A stretch of DNA of 64,000 bases from Erythrophleum ivorense (Eukaryota > Streptophyta > Magnoliopsida > Fabales > Fabaceae): positions 2,542,001 to 2,606,000 of the forward strand of contig JAIUCV010000083.1 in assembly GCA_026724425.1 (NCBI GenBank). Direction: 5' to 3'. The stretch's first letter is position 1. Every line of letters starts with the position of its first letter. A program made the position numbers and the translations under genes. Below are positions 55,174 to 64,000 of the stretch, piece by piece. A model generated the notes under the pieces. The model was not told where the DNA came from. It saw only the letters and a list, made by a program, of their open reading frames with translations, and did not search any database.

Positions 55174-56964
55174 TCACAAATAACTAAAATTATCAGCGGA
55201 GGCCAAGCATCTGGACCCAGTTTTCTTTTTTGACCCGTCAGGATCCGACCCACCTCCACAGACGAAAGTGCATTCCACGCCGCATATATTACTGAAACAT
55301 GAGAAAAGGCCGTTACCTCCTTCAGTGTGTCGGCGGTTATGCTTCTTCTTCACAGCCGAAGTTTTCCGTCTTGAGCTTTTTCCACCGCCTGTGTTGGCCG
55401 ATGTGGGAACAATCGCGCTCCCTACATCGCTGCTTTGGTGACTGGATCCGAGATCGTAAAGCGGTGGAAGCTCCGTCCGCCAGCGCTCGAGTTTCGAGCG
55501 GAGGCCTTCGATATTGTTGTCATCGTCGAGGCTCCATTCGCTGAGGATTGAACTCTCGGTGTCGTTTGCTTGTGATCTCTCTTTTGCCATCTTATTCGCT
55601 ACTTCTGAAGGAGACGGACCTAACTCTGATTCTGTTAAAATCAGTCGTCCTGCAAAATTAGATCTCATTGGTGTACCAAACTGTAGAGGTGATTTCATTG
55701 GTGTGGCCATGTAGTTAGATGGAACTGGAGTCGAACCGACGATGTTGGATCGTAAAGGAGTCGACGAGAGGATGTTAGATCTCCTTGGAGTTGATCTAAC
55801 TCCGGTGGACCATATTGGACTTGATGCAACTATGTTAGATCTGATCGGAGTAGAAGCAATGATGTTCGATCTCAATGGCGTCCCGTGCCTTGACAAGTAC
55901 GGGGAAGCGCGGCTGCTGCGGTCGTACTCTCTCGGTGGCCTTGGTTTCTCGATCATCGGTGTTGATCTTTGTGGAGTTTTGCGTGAATGATCATACGAAC
56001 AATAAGGGGAGTCAGCGTGTCTTTCACTTCTCGGCCGCATCAGATTGTGGTTATCCTTTGGCGATTGATCTATGAAATCTGGCTCGAACGAATCATATCT
56101 CTGCCCCAGGATATGTGGGGTTTTGTAAGGAGGGTCTGGTTCATAACCGATGGACTTTGTCGCATCGGAATCTGTCGTCGTTATTTCGTGTCCTAACGTT
56201 GTAGACACAGTTTCCGAATCGCTGCTCGCTAATGCACTCACAGGTTTTCTGTTAGCTAAACGGCTCCGCTCAGCTCTGCTCAAAAGATCGGAAACAACCA
56301 TGGAGCTTGTATCGCTCTTCGTTCGGCGGAGAATTGGTGGTCTCGAGACTACTGATTGGTATTGTTTCGAAGAAGGGGATTGTGGATTCTTCAAGCTACC
56401 TTTGAAGCTATTAAGATGCAAATTCTGCAAATGCGGATCATCTTCCCCTAGCAAATCTCTGTAACCAACTGCAGAGGAGTCCATATTTGTGTAAAGCGGC
56501 ATACTACGCATAGATCCGTCAAGTATTCCCACACCAATGTTCAAAATTCCCTGAGGACGACCAGATGGTCGGCGAACTTGAAGGGCAACGAATCGCATTC
56601 CGGGAGGTGGAGTACGGCGATACTCGTCGTTACTTCGGTATCCAGGTCGTCGATTTGGAGGGATGAGGTTGCTGATGAGGACACGGATTGTACCAACGTG
56701 AATATCACGAAACCAATGCAAAGCGTAAATTTCGATGACGACGGCAGAAGTATCCGCATATAGGAAATCCTCGCTCACTCGGAAGACGAACTTGTCATTC
56801 CAAGTTGGGTTCGCACCACCGGAATAGTCGACGCGGGTGGTTAGTTTGCGTTCAGAGTGAACCCAAGCCACCGCATAAGTCTTCATTTTACGGGAGACAG
56901 GAGCTAGATCCTGTGCAGAGATTATGTTTAGCTCTAGCAATTGGAAAGACGGAAACATCGACAT
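55174..56964 (-). CDS. C2-domain (calcium-dependent lipid-binding-like) protein
   Basis: An intronless frame of 596 residues from the ATG at 56964; an upstream extension to 57015 would start at GTG and is rejected because C2 proteins of this type begin just before FQLLELNIISAQDL. Residues about 6-130 form a C2 domain (AYVAW-like strand, NPTWNDKFVFRV). Residues about 170-350 are Ser/Pro-rich and disordered. Residues about 358-438 hold about eight repeats of (S/G)TPxRSNI. The tail has a basic patch (SRRKTSAVKKKHNRRH) and a Cys-rich end (SCFSNICGVECTFVCGGG). C2 domains bind membranes, often with calcium; not all acidic calcium ligands are evident here, so calcium dependence is uncertain. It resembles Arabidopsis CaLB-domain proteins. 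It is the only apparently intact host gene here. Confidence 0.9.
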   Translation of the reverse strand: MSMFPSFQLLELNIISAQDLAPVSRKMKTYAVAWVHSERKLTTRVDYSGGANPTWNDKFVFRVSEDFLYADTSAVVIEIYALHWFRDIHVGTIRVLISNLIPPNRRPGYRSNDEYRRTPPPGMRFVALQVRRPSGRPQGILNIGVGILDGSMRSMPLYTNMDSSAVGYRDLLGEDDPHLQNLHLNSFKGSLKNPQSPSSKQYQSVVSRPPILRRTKSDTSSMVVSDLLSRAERSRLANRKPVSALASSDSETVSTTLGHEITTTDSDATKSIGYEPDPPYKTPHILGQRYDSFEPDFIDQSPKDNHNLMRPRSERHADSPYCSYDHSRKTPQRSTPMIEKPRPPREYDRSSRASPYLSRHGTPLRSNIIASTPIRSNIVASSPIWSTGVRSTPRRSNILSSTPLRSNIVGSTPVPSNYMATPMKSPLQFGTPMRSNFAGRLILTESELGPSPSEVANKMAKERSQANDTESSILSEWSLDDDNNIEGLRSKLERWRTELPPLYDLGSSHQSSDVGSAIVPTSANTGGGKSSRRKTSAVKKKHNRRHTEGGNGLFSCFSNICGVECTFVCGGGSDPDGSKKKTGSRCLASADNFSYL

Positions 56965-57237
56965 TGCTGTGGACACAATCAATGTATTGTTGTAAGTTAT
57001 TTTGAAATCAGTCACATTTGGTGAAATTTGCTCGGTCTTTTAGGAGAATTGAAAGAGCTACGGAATTGAAAAAATCGAATTCTTGATTAACCCCTTTAGG
57101 AATGGACGATTTTCCATTTGGATAGATCATTATATTGTTATCGGTAGGTGTATAACCTCTGAATGGTATGGATGAGGTATTCACCATTGTTTTTTATCTT
57201 TCTTTTCTTTTTTTCCATGTTTTTTATTAACCTTTGA

Positions 57238-57298
57238 AAGAGAGATGAGAGAAGAGAGAGAGGAGAGAAGGAGTCCATTTTAGGGTTGTGATTTATAG
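57238..57298 (-). promoter_or_regulatory. Core promoter of the C2 gene: TATA box and CT-rich leader
   Basis: On the minus strand ctataaat (57291-57298) lies about 330 bp upstream of the ATG. It is followed by a CT-rich stretch (57238-57272; gagagaagagagag on the plus strand) of the kind common near plant transcription starts. The spacing suggests a leader of about 290-300 bp. Confidence 0.55.
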
Positions 57299-57335
57299 AA
57301 AATCAGAAATTCGGGGGTGGGGGGAGAGGTGCTGT

Positions 57336-57734
57336 GTGATGTTATTTGGTAGAATTTGTAGAAGTTTGCTATATTAGGAAGATACATGGTTTAATAGGAT
57401 CAAGTTATCAATCTTTAGAGATATTCGTACTCTTTAATCCTTACAGGATATACACCAGAGGCTAACATTTTCTGAAAAATAGTGGTGGGAATATTGAATT
57501 AGTAGTATATTCCAAATATTTTAATGTTAGGAAAGATACTAGTACAAAAACGAGTGGGTCTGTGATGTTTTATATTTAGTAGAATTTATATTGCTATATT
57601 AGGAGCAGACATGGGTTAATATAAGTTGTCATTTTTCTGAGATATTCATACTCTTCAATCTTTACAAGATATACACAATAGGCTAATTATATTGTCAGAA
57701 ATAGTGGCTCCGATTGGGAACATTGAATTAAGGG
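57336..57734. repeat. Diverged tandem duplication of about 220 bp
   Basis: The block 57336-57500 (tgatgttatttggtagaatt through gatattcgtactctttaatc and onwards) recurs at about 57561-57725 with roughly 20 percent differences and small indels. It lies upstream of the C2 gene and ends at the MULE. Confidence 0.75.
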
Positions 57735-57994
57735 GGAATTAATTGTGAATATACCCCAAAAATGAGAACTCTTATCCTCTTACACCTTTTTTAAAAATTT
57801 CCCAAATTTGGACTTTAATACCCTTGCATATACTAACAATATGAAATAAATATTTTTACAATTTAAATTTTTTACAAATTTTTTTAATAAATTCAATAAT
57901 ATTATATGAAGATTTTAGAGAATTTTTTCACAATTGTTTTTTGAAATTTGAAGTTCAGAAAATTAAATGAAGTTTGGATCTACCAAATTTGGTT

Positions 57995-58410
57995 TTCAAA
58001 GTAGAATATGTCTTCTACTAGCTGCTCTAACATCTATCCGTAGTAGAACATGAATTCTACCATTTGTTCAGTCATCTACCGTCGTAGAATTTGCCTTCTG
58101 CTAAATATCATACGTTATACGAGTTGGTAGAATGGTTCGACAATATTTCTACGTGTTACACGGTTTTCTACCACCGGTAGAATCTATATTCTACCATAGA
58201 CACTGTTTCCTACCAATCGTAGAATCTGTATTCTACCGTAAACACTCTCTTCTACATGTTTTAGATTGCATGTTCTGCCAAAAATACAGTCTTCTACTAC
58301 TCGTAGATTATGTGTTATACTCAAAACAACTTCTTCTACCGTAAGTAGAAACACCATCCTTCCATTGACACTTATTTTCCATTGACACTTATTTCTACGA
58401 AAGGTAGAAT
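57995..58410. repeat. Palindromic tagaat/attcta repeats of the MULE
   Basis: About 20 alternating direct and inverted copies of gtagaa(t) and attctac spaced 10-25 bases apart. They may be transposase-binding or regulatory sites in the 5' part of the MULE. A (CTT)n run at 58552-58573 lies a little further on. Confidence 0.75.
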
Positions 58411-58644
58411 TCATTTTGTACGAAAATCTGAGAAAATATAGCGAAAGTAGTAACTGAATATTTAAAAATCTTTTGAAAAAATATATTTCCTTTTATTTCT
58501 TTTCTCAGCAAAAAAAACAAAAAAAAAACCTACATCTCCTCCTTCCAATACTCTTCTTCTTCTTCTTCTTCTTGTTTACTTTTTCATATCTTTTACTCTT
58601 TTCTCTTAGATTTGTGTTTCAGTTTCTTTTTTGTCTTGGTTATT

Positions 58645-59421
58645 ATGTTGCATATCTATGTAAACAGTGGCACATGGGAATCAAATGCAATCAAGGGTTG
58701 GAATTTTGTTGCTGATGAGACAAAAGGAGCAAGATTAGTTGCTTTGGAATCTACAACTACCTTTGAAGAGTTAAAGACGACGGTTTTGAAGGACTACTCA
58801 ATCGAAAGTGGGTTCAATGTTGAGTTCAGTTATTTGCCTAGTGGATTGATCAACAAAACAACATATCCCCGAGTAGTAATCGACAATGATCGTCAACTGA
58901 AATTTTTTGTTGGATATATAAGGAAACAAGCGTCAAAACAGTTGTTTGTGACTTTTACGGATCCAGTTCAAAATGTAAACATTGGAATCGACATTGATTT
59001 GAATGACGACCCAACTGCGGATTCGTTTGATGGAGAAGACAGCATATATTTCGACGATGAAGCAGAAATAAACAAAGGCCATATCTCTGACCTTGATGAT
59101 GATGAAGACAGTGTGCAGTCTGAGAAAGAAGGGGATAACGAGTATAAAGTTTGTTTGTCTTTGGTGGAAGCTGTTAAGAAGAAGCAACAATTCAGCTGCA
59201 AAAACCATTTGAAGGCACATTTCAAAATCCTTGCAATGAAGCACAACTTCGACTACAAGGTGCTCAAATCCGATACAAATTTTTGGACCATACGCTGCAC
59301 AGAAAAGTACTGCAATTGGGGTGCTCGTGCAGTGAATCTAAAGGGGTCGACATATTTTACTATCAACAAGTACGTGGGTGAACATACTTGTGCTCCTTCA
59401 AGTAAAAAAAAAAACCGCTAG
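58645..59421 (+). pseudogene. MULE transposase, N-terminal and DNA-binding part
   Basis: The ATG at 58645 starts a frame of 258 residues. The first roughly 100 residues resemble the PB1/ubiquitin-like N-terminus of plant MuDR transposases (GARLVALESTTTFEELK, SGLINKTTYPRVVIDND). A very acidic linker follows (DLNDDPTADSFDGEDS). Residues about 185-255 form the MuDR DNA-binding domain with a Cys-Cys-His pattern (IRCTEKYCNWGARA, GEHTC). The frame runs out in an 11-A run at 59404-59414 and stops at 59421, while the catalytic domain continues one frame over. Confidence 0.85.
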
Positions 59422-60106
59422 GTCAGCCTCTGCAAAAAGAGTCGGCAACCTAATTTTGCAGAAATATGAGGGTGTCAAAGAAGGTCCTAAACCTAACGAT
59501 ATCATACAGCTTATGCGCACAGATCATGGTTGCGATATATCCTACTCTTTAGCATGGGAGTCCCGTGAGTATGCTATCAATATAGTCAGAGGTATACCTG
59601 AGAAGAGTTATTGTAAAATACCCAAGTACTTGCACATGCTAAAAGAAGCTAATCATGGTACGCATACTTCTTACAAAACGGATCTAGATGGAAGTTTCAA
59701 ATATCTGTTTATTGCTTTTGGTCAATGTGTAAGAGGTTTCTACAAAGCCATTCGAAAGGTTATTGTTCTTGATGGCACATTTTTGAAGAATAAGTACAAA
59801 GGAACGCTACTAGTTGCTACGGCTTTGGATGGTGACTCTAATTTCTATCCACTTGCGTTTGGGGTTTTTGATTCGGAAAATGATCTTTCGTGGGAGTGGT
59901 TTTTGAGGCAACTACATGTTGTTATCCAAGATGATTACGCTTTGGCTTTTGTGTCAGATAAACATTTCTCCGTTGAAAAAGGAATTGCCAAAGTTTACCA
60001 ACGAGCTAGCCATGGAGTTTGCATTCACCATTTGTTGAACAACGTCATAAGAACTTATCATGGTAAAGGTGAGGCTGGCTTGGTCGCAAAGGCTTCTAAA
60101 GCATAC
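59404..60106 (+). pseudogene. MULE transposase, catalytic part, truncated
   Basis: After the A11 run the text continues in another frame: KRVGNLILQKYEG, an MuDR linker, then the MULE DDE domain with the first Asp in VIVLDGTFLK and the second in FVSDKHFSVEKGI, followed by the CIHHLLNN region. The catalytic Glu, the zinc-knuckle region and the C-terminus are missing because the LTR of D starts at 60107 and supplies a TGA stop. It is not functional. Confidence 0.85.
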
Positions 60107-61736
60107 TGATGGGGCGTGGGTTTAGCTTCAAGTTTTAATATTTATAACCCAACCAAAATGAGCTGCAAGTGCACAGCTGTGTTGTAGTCGGGGTCGAACA
60201 CAAGGAGGGTGTGATCTCGCTTCAAACTTATGGTGATTGATGAGTAGCTAGAACAGAAAATATGTTGTTGTGGTGAACCTAAAATGAAAGGAAACAAAAG
60301 CAAATAAGTAAATGAGAGTTGTAAACAAGAAAAGAAAGAGTTAGGCAAAGGATAATCTTTGAAAACATGTAATGAAGTGATGATTGCATTGGTATTTCAT
60401 TATGAACTATCTTGAACACAAAACACTAAGGTATGGTCTTTCCACTTTCGTGGCTCCAACCACTATGATTAATCAGCCTAATAGACTCAACTTTCGATGG
60501 TTATTACAAGCTGTAATCATGCATTAACGGTTCAAGTAATGATAGAGTTCACTAGACTCCTTAGGTCAGCCTTCGTTGCCTAAGACGCCTAGCTCACCAA
60601 ATATTAGATCAAGCAATACAACAAGCTTTTGGAGAGTGTATCAACCCTAGATCAGATTGCTAGATGTACGGTCAAGCAATCATGCATTAAGTTCAAATAA
60701 AGGTGAAGATTAGTTCATGAATAAAAGTCCCAATTGCAACCGCCAATCATATCATACAAGTTTCATTGATTTACCTCGCCTAACAAGCGGATATACTCAG
60801 CCATGATGCGAACAAACAAGCAAGATATGATTGAAAGCATTATGAGAGTATTATAAAGAGATAAGGGATAGAAGAAGCTTCTCTGTTGAAGAACAAGTTG
60901 AAATCTCCCTTAATAACTCTTGAATCCAAAGTACAAAAGAGAAAAGGAAAAGATAAAAGAATAAGAGTGAGATGCGAGTGCAATGAGTTGAGCGGCGCCT
61001 CCTTCTTCCTTCTGGACTGCGCACCACCTAGGGCTTCTCCTCCTTGACGGCTGCTCTCTCTCTTGCACAAGAAACTCGCGGTTCTCCTCCTTCAAAGGCT
61101 AAAAACATGTATTTATAGGCTTGTAGTCGCTAGGGTTATGATGTGCTGAAAAAGGAAACATTCCGGTTAGCCGGCCTTGATGATTTACGACGTGATTGGA
61201 CCGGGTTCAGGACAAGTAAACCACCAAAACCAAGATGGGCTTGTGTTAAGTCGAGACAGGGTCCATGCCGCGGAATCCCGGGCTGTTTGTGGCGCCAAGT
61301 CTCCATGGGCTTCGTTTGCTCGCCTGGCGGACACGTCTTGGGAGAAAAAGAGTTTCTCCCTGATGGTTCATCTAAATGGCTTTAATCCACTTCGCCGTGA
61401 TGAATGACTCAAATATCTATCCAGCAAGACCAATATCATGATTTTTGGACGTCGGAAAGACCTTCAACCGCGGCCATCTTTCGGATGCTCCGGTTCAGTC
61501 CGAATACGAGAATCGGACAAATGGAGTTATATTAATGCTCTTGACTTGGAAACTTGCATGGATCATGGTTTGAGGCTCTTTTGCTCCTTTTTGAATCCTT
61601 TTTGATGTTTTAACCTGTTAAGACTCCAAAACCAACAAATACAAGAAAACTACCTCTAAAGGCATAAAACCTTATTGAAAATACTTGAAAACATAGATAA
61701 ATACTCAGTAAAATCATGCAAAATATGGATATATCA
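60107..61736 (-). repeat. 3' LTR of element D
   Basis: A 1630-bp LTR, on the plus strand TGATGGGGCG to GGATATATCA, strongly similar to the LTR of C from 26688 on and, inverted, to the solo LTR at 52001. Confidence 0.9.
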
Positions 61737-61753
61737 ACTCCCCCAGACTTATC
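61737..61753 (-). other. Polypurine tract of element D
   Basis: The plus strand reads actcccccagacttatc; the minus strand gives a purine-rich gataagtctgggggagt directly before the LTR start TGATATATCC. Confidence 0.8.
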
Positions 61754-62182
61754 TTTTGCTTGTCCCCAAGCAAACTAAACATGGAAAAGAGGTTTGAAAA
61801 CATGAGAACTCTTAAATCGTTTTGGAAATCCATATTGACCTTTATTTTAGTGATCCACATAAAACAGCAACGGCATTTAGAATTAAGAATGAGAAAGTGC
61901 ATACCATGAGTTTTGCAATCATCCCAAAGCAATCCACTTCTCTTTAGGCCATCCAAATTCTCCACCTTTGACTCCTTTAGTTTCTAAGGTGTGGTCTCAA
62001 CTAGGGAATATCGATCAAAGGGGTTATAGACTCTTACCCATCCTCTTTTTATAAAACACATGTCTTGGCTCTTGTTTCACCTCTCTCTCTTCTCACTTCT
62101 TAAGTCGATTCATCCTTTTTTTAGGGTAGCAAGGTATTTTTTTATTCGACTTCTTCTCCTATTTGTGGAGGTTTTTGATGGA

Positions 62183-62305
62183 TCTTCCATAGACGCGAGT
62201 ATTGATGGTTGTAGCCACCTAATCCCCGGTTACTTGGATCAAAAGGTCTTCCATAGACGCGAGTATTGATGGTGGTTGCCACCTAATCCCCGGTTACTTG
62301 GACCT
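62183..62305. repeat. 64-bp tandem duplication
   Basis: Two copies starting tcttccatagacgcgagtat at 62183 and 62247, also present in element C at 28720 and 28784. It therefore predates the separation of the two copies. Confidence 0.88.
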
Positions 62306-62929
62306 TGGTGCTTTTTCTTAATTTTGAAGGGGAGAGAGAGGGGAAACCGAACTCACATAGACTTTCACTATTTGGTGAGGATGAGGAGTTATGCCCTATG
62401 TAAAGCCAAGCCCTTAGCCGAGAAGGTTAAGTTCATTAAGGTGCGGAGTCAAAGATGGATCCTTCTTAAGCCCTTAGAGATGTGGATGTTTCTGGTAGAT
62501 CGATCCACTCATGATGCACCTGAGGTGAAGTATACTGCCAAATACTGATCAATGGTCACTTAAACATAGGCACAACAATGGTTAGGTCCAAGATAAAGTC
62601 ATAATTCTCGACAAAAGTTTTGACTCAATAAAAACGACTCGATGAAAAGAAAAATGATGCAAGTTGAAATGTCAAAATGAACAAACTTATTAGTATAATC
62701 CCCCCAGACTTAACTTGCACCGTCCCGGTGTAAGAAAAATCAGATTAAGAGAGGCAAAATGTGAAATAAAATGGAAAAGGGAAAGGTTAGGATGATGGTA
62801 CCAAGTGTTGACCAGTGGTGATGAAGATCAGGGGCAGATAACTGATTGGGGCTCCTCTGTAGGCATGATTGGTCGGTGAATTTTGAATTTCCAGGCCAGA
62901 TTCTCCTCGGTTTGCATTTTGGGCGAGTA

Positions 62930-63620
62930 TGGCTCATTTGGTCGACCCGAAATGAGTGCTATGAACCACAGAACAAACCGTTAAGAAGTTCATGTACCAT
63001 ATTGAAATTTTACCGTCCAAGTTGATGTTTTAGAGCTCCTGGTGAAGTATGAGGTCAAACGAACGAGCGGTTTGGGAGATTCTTCATTTGGTGGTCCATT
63101 CGGTCGACCGGATGATAGTGTAATAGACCACAGCTCGAATGATGAAGAATTCTCTGACCTATCTTGAAATTCCATCGACCAACCCTATATTTTATGACCA
63201 CTGGTGAAGTTGGAGGTCAAACGAACGAGTGGACTAAGAGTTCCTTCACAAAGTGGTCAATTAGGCTCCGGGAAGAGTTTTCTTGACTTCTTTGTGATTG
63301 ACTCGTTCGTTCCTTGATTTTCTTCTGGAATAATGATTTTGAAGCTCCAAGGATCCATCTCCAGCTGGTGGTGTCTCCATGCCGTGATTTTTGTTTTGCC
63401 GGCCTTTGGGTGCACCACTATCGACCGGATGAGGCAACTTTGCATATCTCTTGATCTGTCTCCGTCCTATCTTTTGGATTTTCCGACCAACATGGTGCTG
63501 TGTAGCCGCCTGTGAAGTTTGGTGGACATCGGTCACGTGGTTTGGGAGATGGTTGATGTTTGTCCTCCTTCGCACCCGTTTGGCCGAGAGATGTGACCGG
63601 ATGAGATATCTCTGAATCTA
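62930..63620. repeat. Diverged tandem repeat with a period of about 160 bp
   Basis: The motif ggtcgaccggatga or a variant recurs at about 62941, 63102, 63262, 63421 and 63590, and between copies a ctggtgaagt(t)tgaggtcaaa-like string follows at a fixed distance (63040, 63200). Copies are strongly diverged. No coding role is seen. Confidence 0.65.
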
Positions 63621-64000
63621 CACGGTCGAGTTGTGATTTGTTTCGACTGAAGTGATTCTTTGAGCCTCCTTTATCATTCCAGAGTGTGCCCGCCATGTTT
63701 TTTGTTCCTTTGTTTGGTTCTCCTTTGAAACCGCCTTTGAACCGCCATGTGGTTTGTGGTTTTTGGTTGGTTTCAGCAACTCTCCTTGGTATCCCTCCTG
63801 TCAAATAGTTAAGTCCTTGCAAAACACTTGAAATCACTGTTAAGTCCGGTCTTAGATTGAGATCCCCAAGTAGCCGACTTGTAGTTCTCAATCTCAGATG
63901 ATAAATATGTAAACCATAAAAACATGCTGGGTCTTGGCTAGAGATCCCACAGTTCTGACATAGTTTATCATTAGTGAAATCAATGCATAATTGGAGTTTG

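Larger units (their letters stand above)
57735..60106 (+). mobile_element. MULE (Mutator-like element), truncated by element D
   Basis: Left part: AT-rich DNA beginning near a gggggaattaattgtgaata string that may be the terminal repeat. A palindrome-rich block (57995-58410) follows, then a MuDR-type transposase gene (58645-60106). The right end is cut off by the LTR of element D at 60107, so neither the 9-bp target duplication nor the other terminal repeat can be tested here. Confidence 0.7.
60107..64000 (-). mobile_element. LTR element D (C family), runs off the right edge
   Basis: On the minus strand, the 3' LTR at 60107-61736 and the polypurine tract 61737-61753 are followed by internal non-coding DNA to the window end. 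It inserted into the MULE transposase gene; the expected left target site is catac (60102-60106). Closely related to element C. Confidence 0.85.
61754..64000 (-). other. Element D internal DNA, 3' non-coding region
   Basis: About 2.2 kb with no recognised protein. Minus-strand frames (63261-63575, 63418-63891) lack family motifs and overlap repeats. The region holds a 64-bp tandem duplication (62183-62305) and a diverged 160-bp tandem repeat (62930-63620). Gag-pol must lie beyond the window, if present. Confidence 0.6.

Noticed and set aside
57015..57015. Upstream start of the C2 protein
   Set aside because: The codon there is GTG; the first ATG in frame (56964) fits the normal start of the C2 domain.
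63261..63891. Minus-strand frames in element D internal DNA
   Set aside because: They overlap the 160-bp repeats, start without good context and show no known domain.

Overview
The window is nuclear DNA of a flowering plant, most likely of the mustard family (Brassicaceae). This rests on the intron and LTR style, an Arabidopsis-like C2-domain gene, exons resembling plant UDP-arabinose 4-epimerase, and typical plant retrotransposon lineages. The species cannot be named from sequence alone. No tRNA, rRNA or CRISPR array was seen. The only host gene that looks intact is an intronless C2-domain protein on the minus strand (55174-56964). Almost everything else is transposable-element DNA, much of it nested.

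Layout. 1-5390: AT-rich intergenic DNA with a non-autonomous hAT element (604-1298, 8-bp target duplication) and a small acidic pseudogene scrap. 5390-7921: a CACTA transposon fragment, then a truncated long LTR here called family Y. 7922-20371: a minus-strand Ty3/gypsy element A (tRNA-Asp primer site, Athila/Tat-like gag and protease) split by a plus-strand chromovirus-type element B (10561-17633).

20641-47130: a tandem array with a period of about 0.63-0.69 kb, each unit carrying a telomere-like box, broken by two insertions. The first is a gag/protease-only element E (20938-24600). The second is a four-level nest at 26601-44600: LTR Y (5-bp duplication AAGCT) holds element C, which holds a CACTA-related segment with captured epimerase exons, which holds a young Tat-type Ty3/gypsy element F (29137-40414, duplication CGCAC). 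Removing 26601-44605 restores a normal 633-bp repeat spacing.

47131-48370: LINE 3' fragment. 49013-54555: decayed chromovirus element H carrying a clean solo LTR (52001-53640, duplication TACAC). 55174-56964: the C2 gene. 57735-60106: a MULE transposase gene with a frameshift, cut off by element D, whose LTR (60107-61736) and internal DNA run off the right edge.

The most interesting unit is F. Its gag-pol is one minus-strand frame with a single internal stop. On the opposite strand it carries a separate gene with three predicted GT-AG introns that join in frame to about 729 codons, resembling the antisense accessory ORF of Tat-lineage elements.
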